Assembly: GCA_000708835.1 (NCBI GenBank)
Contig: DF237210.1
Coordinates: forward strand, 1-64,000
DNA: 64,000 bases
Direction: 5' to 3'
Source: Klebsormidium nitens
Taxonomy: Eukaryota > Streptophyta > Klebsormidiophyceae > Klebsormidiales > Klebsormidiaceae
In this document: positions 52,061 to 62,760 of the stretch, piece by piece
Numbering within the stretch: the first letter of the stretch is position 1
How the letters are laid out: each line of letters starts with the position of its first letter
Notes under the pieces: generated by a model
Told to the model about the DNA's origin: nothing
The model's database searches: none
The model's input: only the letters and a program-made list of their open reading frames with translations
Translations under genes and position numbers: made by a program

Positions 52061-53203
52061 CTGTTCGTCAGGTGATCAAGCCGAGGGCGGTGCAGATTTA
52101 TCACGCTGAGTCAGCTGCTCATGCAATCGCTCACGTGGATAGTTTCCTCTCGATATTGAGTGGCATAAGCTCACTGTGATTGGTTTGTGCCTACTGCTAA
52201 CCAATCAATCATCATAAGTGGCCGCCCACAATCTGCACATTGGACTGTGCAGTCGCGTACCTGTGCATGAACATGATGCCAAGAGCGAGCCGCTTGAATC
52301 TTTGGTTGCTCAACACACCTTTGTGTGGCGCTGCAGAGGTGCAAACGGCACGCCCGACATGGACGCCTTTTTAGCAAGCTGCTGCATGGGCCGGCGAGGC
52401 GGCCTAGCGCTTGTCATACTTAACCGAAAATTGCTACGGAAAGCATTCATTTCGGATTCGCGCTCGCCGCCAGGCCCGGGCGCTGTACGGTATACACATT
52501 CGCATAAAGCGCATGCCCAACTCAACTGTAGCTAGGATTGATCGATCCGCGCGCGCCGGGCCCAGCATGCAATCGTTCTGCAGAGTAACTATACCTTGCA
52601 TGCCACGGCATACGCGATGATACTCCTTTGACGAGTTAAATCACAGCTACATATATGTCATGATATAATGATTCTGCCATGCTCGTATTATAAGTACAGC
52701 TCGATCTGATATTGAATTAATGAGTTGGTGGCGCAGGGGAGGTACGTCACTTGCGATAAAGCTTGATTGAACCTAGCCTTCATGTTCTCAATGACATATA
52801 ATCATGTAAAACTGTCCCTGCACATGGGCGTCTTATGCATGCAACGCGCCGCACTAAGTTCGAGTGGCGATGATATTGTGCAAGCTCTACAGCTTATAAT
52901 TGCATGCTCGACAATTAGTCGCGATTGCAACCGTCCAGCCAGGGCCGGATCCAATAGCAAACTACGAACATCATTGCACTGCCGCGCTCATTCATTCTGG
53001 CCGCAACAGAAGCATGCCATAGAAGACTCAAGGATCTGCCAAAGCTCCATCCAACATCGATTCAACTTGGACTTGATGTGCGGGCAGCAGCTGCTTATTG
53101 AATGGAGACCGGACCATAAAGCCAGTGCAAACTTTCTGTATACTGTGTGTCACCCCGTTCAATCGAAAAAGTACTTTTAAAAAGTCGATGAAATCACCCA
53201 AAA
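52061..53203. other. Intergenic between convergent genes
   Basis: ELP4 and RPB8 converge here, so only 3' UTRs and spacer are expected. A 137-codon frame at 52767-53180 has no recognisable motif. Confidence 0.5.
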
Positions 53204-54766
53204 TCAGCTGACTTTCCTTATTAGAAGGTACAGTCTTTGATCTTGTTCTAGCTTTTGTAGTTGCTCAGGGTCTCCTCGAAGCATCATGAGGAGGCCTCCA
53301 AACGAGATGTATATCTCCCTGCATTGGCAAAGTGAAATCTGAGCCCTGGCCGAGACAATGCGCCTGAAAGATGCTGACAGCAACAACTTTCAATCTGCCT
53401 TACAAGGACTAACAGCAGGGCGCACGGTCTTAACACAAGAGATTGTTCACTAGGTGAACGTGACCATTCGCATTCTACTAGCGGACCCCGCAAACCCGCA
53501 GCTAGGAAACTCTCATTCACTGATTCAGTATCGTAGAGCAATGGGCGGTGCACTCACCCTTTTTTGCTTCTTTCCTCCACTGCATACTTGTAGAGCTTGC
53601 CGTGCATGACGTACTCGTACTTGTCGGCTAGATTAGGCTCCCCACTCTGTGTCAAACGTTTCGCGCCTCAGTGGGACGGTCTCTGCCAGCAAGCTGCCAT
53701 CTGACACAATCTCAAGCAACGCGTCGGAAGATGATGCCAATAGCTCCTGTTGGATGCATATCTGACAGGGTGTGCTATAGGGCCGGTAGAAGTTAGAGGA
53801 ATGGAGACACACATTTACTATGAATATCACACGCGCCCTCGTGTTATTAGGCCACAAAGGTCTTGAAGAGATCATAACACGTGTTCCTTGAAAATACACA
53901 GGCGATTCCTCTAAACCTCTCTAAAGAGACCAAGACTCTGAAACAAGTAGAGGTTGCCACCCCGTGGGTTGACAAACCACCAGCTTGCTCTCATTGAGAA
54001 GAGAAAACAAGGCCTTTGGGAAAGAGGCAGGCTCACTTGGTCAAAGTATGCGCTGTCCTGGACGCCTTCCCGCAGGCTCAGTTTGGGCGCCAGCGCCAGG
54101 GTGAACTTATCATCCTTATTCAGCGGGTACAGGAACGTGTTGACGTCCAGTATCAAGTCCATCTCGAACTGTTCCCCGACGCCGATCAACCTGGAAACTG
54201 GATGCATGAACTGCAATTCAGGTATTTGCACAAGGATGTGGTCTGAGCAAACCAATTACAACAGCATTTTGCATTGTAGCAGCGGCCAGAAAAACCTCTG
54301 CGTTCCCCAAAGTCCACCGGACAGACACAGTTCTTGGCGTAAAGCTGTACCACCCACCGTGGTAGTAATCTTTTGCACCACCCACCATCAGACACACTCA
54401 TGCTTGTTGCAGCATTTATAGAGTCTCTATCTGACTCAGGAGTCCGTCCATATCAAAAAGTGGGCGGCCCAATGTAGACAGGGTGCCCTTTGACAATCGT
54501 GCATGATCTTACTCTGCCCACAGGTTTGCACTTCTGCCACACCACCTAGATATTTAACGAGCTCTAGAGGGCTCCGCTCAGCTACCCTACACAAACATTG
54601 ACGTAAAGAAGAGCAGCATGGCACCAGGAACCAGCCTTTGCAAGCTAAAGATACATAGAGATGCTATGCACAAACCTCTGTCAAATTTTCGCCCGTCTGG
54701 ATCCTTCTTCGTGACAGTGAAAATGTCTTCAAAGTATATCTCGCCCCTGCCTTCGGTTGACGACAT
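53204..54766 (-). CDS. RPB8: RNA polymerase I/II/III shared subunit RPB8
   Basis: This OB-fold subunit is shared by the three nuclear RNA polymerases (RPABC3/NRPB8). Exons in coding order: 54766-54676, 54197-54037, 53646-53558 and 53318-53204 (151 residues; known RPB8 is about 145-150). Family marks are [40 protein letters not shown] (split as family text), [51 protein letters not shown] and [11 protein letters not shown]. The start at 54766 (MSSTEGRG) fits family length; an in-frame Met at 54832 would add 22 residues. It is divergent from the complex III subunit gene, with about 670 bases between starts. Confidence 0.96.
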
Positions 54767-55435
54767 TTTTCGAGAGTCGCTGTCAGTTGCGCCTGCTGCA
54801 GAAACGTTTCTGATTGGTGGCTTCAAGCACAATGGGGGATCCCACGAGGAGAGAGCCGCTGCGCAGAGAATGAGATGCGATCCGCGAAGAATGGAGGAAG
54901 GCGCCTGGCTTCAACTGTTTTGTCTTGGACGTTGTTGTCAATGCTGAGCTTGAACTTGAAGCTGCAACTTCAAGCAGGCTGCATGAGAAGCAATAGTTGC
55001 CAGTCCAGACAAATGGAAGCACCAACAATCTGCCATATTTGAACGGTTCTTGCAGAGTATCGGATTGCGAATCTAGACAATGGTTTTTAACGGCTTGCAT
55101 TTGCAGTATCGGTAGGGCTCTTTTCGATATACCTATTTTATTAACGCTCTCAAAACAAGGCCTCAAATGCATTCAAAACATGCATATATTCTGGCGGTGA
55201 AAAAGGGCGTCTGAGTCTTAATATTATCATAATACTCGAAGATTATCCTCTTGAGCTCAGGTGACAGAACTTGATTCTGATCAGGAAAACAGCTTGGGCG
55301 CTGCGTTTCTGCTGGACGTGAAGTTGAGGGCTGTCACTTCATTGTCCACGATTGGCTGAGGAACAACCCCGATCAAGCTGTTCTTTGCAAGAAGTCTGCT
55401 GCTAAAGGATACGCGGAGAAGAGACGCACGCAGAC
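54767..55435. other. Divergent promoter region, RPB8 / complex III subunit
   Basis: About 670 bases between two start codons on opposite strands. No gene is seen; likely both promoters. Confidence 0.55.
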
Positions 55436-56362
55436 ATGCCGACGGCTCCAATTCTGAAACTTGTCCACCAAATCCGGCCGCAAAACACCGACTTTAAGGC
55501 AGCGGTGGGATGGGGCGTGACTGCTGGTTTAGCAGCACTCTGGCTGATCCAGGTGAGCTTCACCAAGCATAAGAGCAATGCAAGTGTTTGTAGTTGGTGA
55601 TCTTTTTCAGTCCTGGGTGGCAACTGATGCATGAATTGGACTTTGATGAGTGGTCCTTGCAAAAGCATGGATTGCTTCCTGGCTGCGCTTCTGGGAGTTT
55701 CGAGGCAGTCCATACTGGTGATCTAATATTCAGAACACATATGGCTGATGCAATCGCTTAAAAAAGCTCTGGTCTACTTATTACCCACCGAGCCAACCAA
55801 ATGAAATTCATTGCATTGTGTACCGGAAGGAGCTCAATTGCTCTCCTCCGGCAGGCCTGCACCTTGGCATCTCTCATGCCACCTGATGAGTATAAGGAGC
55901 CTCTTAAGCTTTTCGCATGCGCAAGGAGCCTCTCAGCTTGCAATTGCCAACTGGTATGTTCTTAAGTGCAACACACTTTTTCTGTGTCCTACCGAAAGTA
56001 CGAAGCTTGACATTGATGAAGAGAGCTGAGGTCCGCTGCGCACAGCAGCAACGTAGAATCGGTGTCAATCGTCCATTCGGCCACAAGTTTGATCTGTGCA
56101 AGATCCTGAGCATTGGTGGGCCAACATGAGTGTCAGCATTTATAGATTGAGGTGCAACCACTCGTTGTTGATGCACGCCACCTGCTCTACTTATGGGGGA
56201 TTGGCTGCTCACTAGGGGAGGTTTCGTAGATCCCGACAAAGTATTTCAGACGGAATGTCTCTTGGGGGGTCCTGAATCCTCATCTCTCTGTCGTTGCAGC
56301 CATTCCCTTGGATAAAGGCACAGTTCGAAAAGCCCAAAGAGGAAGCGGGTTCGACAAGCTGA
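55436..56362 (+). CDS. Complex III 6.7 kDa subunit (QCR10-like)
   Basis: This is a small subunit of the mitochondrial cytochrome bc1 complex with one membrane span. Exons are 55436-55552 and 56300-56362 (59 residues). The order is a short matrix tail (MPTAPILKLVHQIRPQNTD), a hydrophobic helix (WGVTAGLAALWLIQ), then PFPWIKAQFEKPKEEAGS. The RPQ-TD...GWGV...LWL-QPF-W pattern matches the plant 6.7 kDa protein of complex III. The intron (747 bases) has a 29-base two-copy repeat near 55894. The short length makes the call rest on pattern and size. Confidence 0.85.
55894..55940. repeat. 29-bp two-copy tandem repeat
   Basis: AAGGAGCCTCTTAAGCTT at 55894 is repeated as AAGGAGCCTCTCAGCTT at 55923. It lies in the intron of the complex III subunit gene. 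Confidence 0.75.
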
Positions 56363-57405
56363 CACATTGATAAACAAGTTCTTTCGGTGTGATTTGAATC
56401 CCTTCTATATCTACCCCGTCTCTTGAACACAAGACATGCTTGCTTGAGTGTAGTTCATGGAGACATACCAAGGAAGGGGCCATGTAGTTAGCAAAGGGCA
56501 TACCACCATACACAGCTGCCAACCTTGCGGAACGGTTTTGAAAGTGGACCTTTGCTTTTGAGGACCCTTTCACTTCAGATATCATTCTTTATCATCCTGC
56601 TAAGATACATACAGGAGCACAACCTTCCTTTCCCATTCTGAAAGAAGCTCATATCATAGCTGCGGAGCAGACTTGTCGAACATTGTTCCGACACGTTCCA
56701 GCATTACCGTGTGATTGTTCGAGGGCCTGCCTGTCCTGTGGTCAAGCCAGTGTTTGCACATGTCTCTGCCTCCGTTTGCCTGTTTCATTGAGGCCATAAA
56801 ATTGTTTACTGGTCATGTACTTGCTCCAGATTCGCAGCCATGCACCAGGATTTTGAAAGACTGTATATTACATATGGAATTGAATTTTCCATGTCGCATA
56901 TATTAGAGTATAGGTATATCAGAATGCTCTGCAATCGGCACTAATGTTCGTATATCATGTGCACCGTATGTACGTGTCTATATATATATATAGCTGCCGG
57001 TGTTTCTAGACTGTTCAATCCGTTATAGATAGGCCGGTAGTGTAGTGTATTGTGTATATGGCGCCACGCGCCGGGCCCTCACATGAGATTGCCATGCAAC
57101 GAACTGGCTTGCGACATGGACATTGCACACAATCAACTCGATCATTACAGCGCAATAATGTAGAGCTGCGAACATTTGGAGTTTTGAATTGGTGGCATAA
57201 AAGCGCGATATCGATGTGCATACAACATTACAATGGGAGTCATGTCATGTAGCGCCATCAGTGGTTGCAAAGCGCGGATGTTATGATCTGGCTGCACCCG
57301 GTCTTGCATGCATGGTAAAAATAACACCCTAAGCAGCGTATCAGCAATGCCAAACATGACAAGCATGTAAGTAGAGAGATCTAGAAAGGTAGAAGCGAGG
57401 ACTCA
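56363..57405. other. Intergenic between convergent genes
   Basis: Only 3' ends meet here. The sequence around 56900-57400 is AT-rich with a TATATATATATA run near 56980. No gene is supported. Confidence 0.5.
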
Positions 57406-60400
57406 TCAACTCTTGGCTGCATATGTTCGTACAAAGTCCAATGCTTGCGTAAGCAGCTGCTCTGGAGATATCACAAAATCACCCGTGTCCAACGTCAGTT
57501 TTGGGTTAAGGCCAACGTCATAGTTCCAACAGCCTTGGTACCTGCAACGAATCGCATGGTTATGTAGCATTACCCGACTCGGAACCAGAACGTCGCTTGC
57601 TGAACCCCGTCCATGTCATGCGTCGGGCGGGTCGAGAGTCAAATTTTCAGGAAGCCGCTTTGTCTGATCCGCAACCCTTCCAAAAGATGCTGGGATCTGT
57701 GCAATCACGAGGCACTTAGAAGAGGTGGCTCCATCTATGTTCCAAGGTTCTTGGATCACTAAACCGACAAGGCCTTCAACATAGCAACAAGATTTGGACG
57801 AAGCACTCCTCGAGCCCACATACCACGCCAAATGATTTTTCCCTCAGCATAACACCTTCGAACATCCGAGCCACTTATCGCAAAACTAAAACGACACGGA
57901 AACATAGCTGAATGACACCAACCTGCTCATCAACACTTCGATGTCTGCCCAAGTTGACGGCTTGTGCCAACCCGAAGAGGACGCTGACTGGGCCGCCGCA
58001 GCGGCTCTTCTCTCTACTCTTTCTTTCCAGACCTCTGCAGAAACACAGCAAGCTTCTTCTCGGACTTCGTCGGCCATTTGCCATCCTTGATGAAAGGCTT
58101 CAGAACCATCGTCGAAATTTCTAATTCTAGTTTCACATGGATACAACTCCGCCCATGGGAGTAGGAAGAAGCGAGCAGGAAGAAGCGCAGGGCAGAAAAA
58201 TATCTACTGAGTTTGAGTACGGGAAACGAGAAATCGTCGGGGAGAGGATTGGGGACAATCTCTCAAGAGATTCGCCTTAAGAAACCGTACATCAACAAAA
58301 TCAGCGGCCTGAGACGCCCGGATAACAATTGTGATGATGCGAATTTTAGAGCACGGCTTGAGGAACGAATGGAGCTGACTTGTTTGAAACGTGACACTCA
58401 ACAAGCTTTCTCAGCCCGAGTCAGCTCGACGCGTGGAGTGGCCTCTCTTGCCGCCTTCGATTCAACGTTTTAACGATTCGGAATGGTCATTTTGAGTGGT
58501 GACTGAATGGGAATACCATTTGCACGTTGATGCAGGTTGACCGGAAGCCTGTCCGTTCGAAACCAGCCAATCGTTCGACAGATGAAGTTGGCCACTCCTC
58601 GTTCTACGTGGTACATAACTACAGACGATTTTCAAGGGCCCGGCGATTACAAGGAAGGAGCCGAACCGTTGACTGTGACCCAAGAATGACAAGTGTAAAC
58701 CCACCTTCTTTGGATGGCGCGCATTCGATGACGAGAATCCTGGCCCCAGTGGCGGCAGCACTCTGCAGAAGTGGAGCAGGACTTTGATTGCTGTCGTGTG
58801 TGAAATCCTCTGATTTGTTATCGCCCCCATTTTCAAAAACATTACTCGCCCCACGCTCCAACGTGGTTACGCTTTCCAGAACGACTCCGCCCTCCAATTG
58901 TGAGCCGACGCAAGCGTACGGCACAGTTGGTCAAAGGTGGTGGCTCGAGTCAGGGTCGTTTCTCATGTGCTACGCAATCTGTTGGGACAACTCTGAAGCG
59001 CAGAACCCATCATTCAAAAGCCTTATTATGATTACCGACTTGGGCCCCGTTGGATTGATGTGCCCTTTCGTTCTGTGGCTGAGTTCTCTACTCCAACAAA
59101 TGTACTCTGGTTTGAGCAAGGTTCGATTGAAGCCTGCAGTACCCTTCAGCTTACCTGCTCGGCCTCCTGAAATCGTTGTAACGAGGAGAGGGGAGAGTCG
59201 ACGATCACAGTGAGACCCAGGCTAAGCTGCAAGAGAAGGTCCAGAAGCAATCAGGACTGGCCAGTGGATGAAAGTCACATGATCAAATGCTTCCGGAAGG
59301 ACTTGTTTCATTTGGGGGCTGAACTGACAATGCCCTAGCAGCGCTCGCCTGCAAGGCCGGTGGTTACCAATCTCCACACCCAAATACTCATTCTGTGGCA
59401 GAGATCATAACCTGCGGCTCCGACAAGAGGGGCTCAAGGAAGAAAAACCATTTCTGGTCAACCATAGTATTTTGTCATCCGTCAAGCTGGTTCTCTGTAT
59501 GACCAGGGGCTTTCAGCTCAAACGTTCTTGAACGGGTCAGAAAAGTTGGCGAACGGACCCTCGCTGATAATGTGAACAGCCCAAGTGCAGTCTCACCACG
59601 CTTTCGAAAGTTCTGAAAGCATAAAGTTACAGGTCCCTTCAAGAGATCTGCCAACGACTTGCAAACCTCCATACCTGCCGCAGCTTGCAATTTCCCAAGT
59701 GGCACTCGCAGCTTTCTTATGGAAGTCTACGTCAATGAGAAGACACAGGTATGAGGGGCTCTCACTTGAGTGGCGGCTATCCTCCACATGACTTGGTAAG
59801 AGAGGTCGTTCAGAATGGTCGCAGGGATATCACCAGATCTTGGAGGGTTGCTGGTGCTGGAAGAGGCGTCTTCCAATGCTTCCAAGTGCATTGTGCAGTC
59901 CCGTACATCGTCCTGTACGCATAAGACGCAGATTTGTGGGTCTGTAGGACCGAGTAAGCCATCAATTGATAGAGATAAACTTAAATCGTAACAAGGAACT
60001 TAAGGTACAGGAGGACAGGTGCGGTTAGTTTGGTGGCTAGGGTGGGTTCGGGTGCGGAGCAAGTCAATTTGTCCTTCGAGTTTTAGTGTTGGTCAAACCA
60101 AAGTACTCAGTACTTTCAATACTTAAGATCCTTATTACTCTTGATTCTTAAGGTCATATTAATTGGAGGTATCGCAATTGCGGATCCTCAGGCGGCATTT
60201 GACAGCTTGCTTGATACCAAAACCCGTCTTTCCTTCCTAACTTGTTGACTGAAACTTGATCTGGTGCCCCAGCTAGACACCAGAACTTTAATGCGCAAGT
60301 TTTGGTGTACAAGCACGCAAGTTGGTGAGCGGAATGGACAAGGTAGGCGTACTGACCTTGTCGATCAGGGGGCAGCACAGTGCGCGCGCAAGGGCTCTAG

Positions 60401-60665
60401 CCAGCGTGCTCTTCCCTGCAATCTGCAGCGCAGATTTCAGGTCCATAATGGTCACAGTAACTTGAGGCTAGAGAAAGCTGAGTGACTGGATCTTTTGACA
60501 CTTCAGCTTTGGAGGAAGAGAAGGGCAGGAAGATTATCATGTGGACTTTATACCACCACAGTGATCTTTCTCAAGAAGATTCCTGAGAAACAACTGGAAT
60601 AAGGTGAGGTAGTCACCTGTACCAGGATGCCCTTTCATCAGCACCAGCAGGCAGTCTCCAGCCAT
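57406..60665 (-). CDS. P-loop kinase, AAA_33/zeta-like fold
   Basis: A plant-type small-molecule or nucleotide kinase of unknown substrate. Exons in coding order: 60665-60617, 60415-60357, 59912-59766, 59226-59155, 58762-58705, 58034-57923 and 57541-57406 (210 residues from this Met; phases consistent). The Walker A motif is split by an intron: LVLMKGHPGTG + KSTLARALARAL. Then come CPLIDKDDVRDC, LNDLSYQVMWRIAATQ, LGLTVIVDSPLS (Walker B-like Asp), GARILVIECAPS, WKERVERR, GWHKPSTWADIEVLM, YQGCWNYDVG, and a C-terminal helix ending DFVRTYAAKS. This order fits the eukaryotic AAA_33 P-loop kinase family, a housekeeping-type relative of the zeta fold; nothing here marks it as a toxin. The real start may lie upstream: the frame is open to 60821, and an exon-like stretch lies at 60745-60953. 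The acceptor at 60415 has a second AG seven bases upstream. Confidence 0.85.
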
Positions 60666-60744
60666 ATTGGTCTCTTTTGGACCTAGGGCCTCTGAATTGA
60701 AAGGTGGTGTGGCCAAAACATCTGCAGTACCAGCCTGCATCTCA

Positions 60745-60953
60745 TCATTGGCCCTTGTTCCAACCATGATGGCACACGTACAGAGCCACTGGCCCGCCAA
60801 TGGCAGGTTGTGAGTGAGCACAGAATACTTTAAAAGAGATTACACCGTGACTGGGATCGGCAGCTAGAACCAACACGAAATGGGGGATCCCTTGCCCTTC
60901 AAATTGTGCAAGAGATCTGGCCGCCACCTCTCCTGTTGAAGCTGACGCTTGAG
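60745..60953 (-). CDS. Possible upstream exon of the P-loop kinase
   Basis: After a GATGCAG acceptor the minus strand reads QASASTGEVAARSLAQFEGQ, then GIPHFVLVLAADPSHGVISF, to a TGA at 60745-60747. It looks coding (long open stretch, balanced composition) and lies directly upstream of the kinase. I do not recognise it and could not fix its donor. It may be the N-terminal part of the kinase or a separate transcript. Confidence 0.35.
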
Positions 60954-62351
60954 CTGCATCTCTAATAGATAGTCACTCAACACAGCCTCCACAAGAAGAG
61001 CTAAGCAGGAAGGAAATTCACCTGCATTGAGCGCTCGCTAGGCTTCCATGGCGCACGGCCCAGCCGCGCATAAGTTGGGCGGCCGCCGGCGGCGGCGGCC
61101 CGGCCCGGGGGCTGCGCGCGCTGCAGTCAGAATGCGATTGTAAAAATCGATGGTTCAAACTTGTTCCAATCTTATCGACGGTGTCGCGGGTCCGTCATGA
61201 CGTATCCAGCTGAACACTCAGCTTCTTGCCACGTCATTGCAAGCCAGCGACCGTCGATGAAACCGGATCTCAAAGACCAACGGGTGGGAGTCGTCTATTT
61301 TCAGCACATTTCTCCCGGCAAAGTCGCCATGTCAAACCGAGGCCCGGGCTCTCGAATCGTGGGGCGATAAGGTCCGGGTTACTTCCACCGGGCTTCGAGC
61401 TGATTTGGCGCGCTAAAATAACGGAACCTGCTATTTTTCGCCCCAAAGTTCGAAATCGACAGATCATTTGTGATGAGCTACGACAGCCTACGAGCACCAC
61501 AGCCAGAGTCGGCTTCTAGCGCTGCACCTAGAATGCATGGTGACCGTGGCCAGGGTCGCTTTCACAGGAGCAAAACGCAGGGTTTCTTGCACAATCCAGC
61601 TCCAGCCTCCAGCTGACAGTGAGAGTTTTGTTGGGACTTCGGCATTGTTTAGCCGCCACCGTGGATGTTAGAGAGAACTCTGGGTTTCAGAGCGCAAACA
61701 GTGGTGCAGCTACACGCACGCACTTGAGATCGTTTGAAGGGTTTTGCCAACAGTGCTGCAACATAAGGTGAGCTGATATTTTCATCAGTTTATCTATGGG
61801 TATCAAACCGACTAACTTCCGTCGAAATGGGCGACCGCACTGAGCTACGTTCTCAAGTCGCTGTCAAGTCTGCTCATTTAGTTCAGTGGTGATCAATGCC
61901 ATCTGGAAAGGTTGCTTGTCAGCTCAGCCCCTCATCTTCAGTCAAGCAAAGGTGGAATGGGGGTGAATGACAGGGGTCTCTTAGAATGACTTTCAAAGAG
62001 GAGCTCAACACAGTGTCGCTCAGATCAGTGGAACGACGGAGTTACAAGTATACCACCAGCACAGCACTTGATTGTCTTTCTAAAGGGCTTTGCAAAGCTT
62101 CTGCGGAACATGCTCAGATGGCTGTCGGGCCAGTACCTCTGATGAACACATGCCAGAACATTCAACAGGGTAGCCGCCGTCAAATCTTTTGCGATTCATT
62201 CGAAGGGAATAAAGACCTCTTACGAGTGCTTTCACTCTTTATTTCCCATTTACCTTATATTGCTAGTACTTTCAGTTGTTTCATGCACGTGAATGCACGA
62301 CGGATGGAAAAGAGCAGAAGAGATCAGAAGCACCAGAGTAACGCAGTCTCG
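60954..62351. other. Intergenic with GC-rich cluster
   Basis: A CpG-rich block (GCGGCCGCCGGCGGCGGCGG and onward) lies at 61078-61128, upstream of the kinase, and may be part of its promoter. A 172-codon plus-strand frame (61986-62504) overlaps another on the minus strand and has no motif. No gene is firmly supported. Confidence 0.45.
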
Positions 62352-62720
62352 TCACCTGCATCGTTCCCCTTTGAACCATCGATGTGGATCACAAGGTTCT
62401 GGCCACATACGCCACCTTACAATCTGCTTTACAGACCCCTCCTTAGCCTCTTCCGACCAAAGATCGAAAAGGCACCTCATCGTTTCAATCCCTCTGTGTT
62501 GTGAAGCTGAATTACGACGCTGGTCACATCTGTCCCCAACTATTTCTCCCCCAGATGTTCCAGCAATTTGTAGCAAATCATCTGCCTCGCAAGGTGGCAC
62601 GTCCTCCTTGGCTTTAATCTCTCGATCTCCCACTTGTTGGATTCTAGAACTCCAATCTTTACCCTCCTCTACGAACTTTTTCTGCAGTTTCTGACCCGCT
62701 GGCCCATTCAAAACCTTCAA
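62352..62720 (-). CDS. Unrecognised possible coding frame
   Basis: A 122-codon minus-strand frame starting MKVLNGPAGQKLQKKFVEEG. Its composition is protein-like, with many charged residues, and its start lies 40 bases from the ATG of the plus-strand gene at 62761, giving a divergent pair. It may be a single exon. I recognise no family, and the overlapping plus-strand frame could be the real one instead. Confidence 0.3.
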   Translation of the reverse strand: MKVLNGPAGQKLQKKFVEEGKDWSSRIQQVGDREIKAKEDVPPCEADDLLQIAGTSGGEIVGDRCDQRRNSASQHRGIETMRCLFDLWSEEAKEGSVKQIVRWRMWPEPCDPHRWFKGERCR

Positions 62721-62760
62721 GCAGGGCCTCCGCCGCTGCTTCCATCAAACCACGACAGGG

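Noticed and set aside
56970-57000. TATATATATATA run as a promoter TATA box
   Set aside because: It lies between two convergent 3' ends and is better explained as simple sequence.
57759-57855. Exon-like minus-strand segment (CYAEGKIIWRGMWARG...) that joins in phase to the exon ending at 57923
   Set aside because: The exon at 57541-57406 (YQGCWNYDVG...) also joins in phase and matches the expected kinase C-terminus after HKPSTWADIEVLM, so this segment is taken as intron.
59500-59600. Possible copy of the kinase exon LGLTVIVDSPLS in its upstream intron (minus strand reads LGLFTLSARVRSP)
   Set aside because: Similarity is only a few residues and the nucleotides do not align convincingly.
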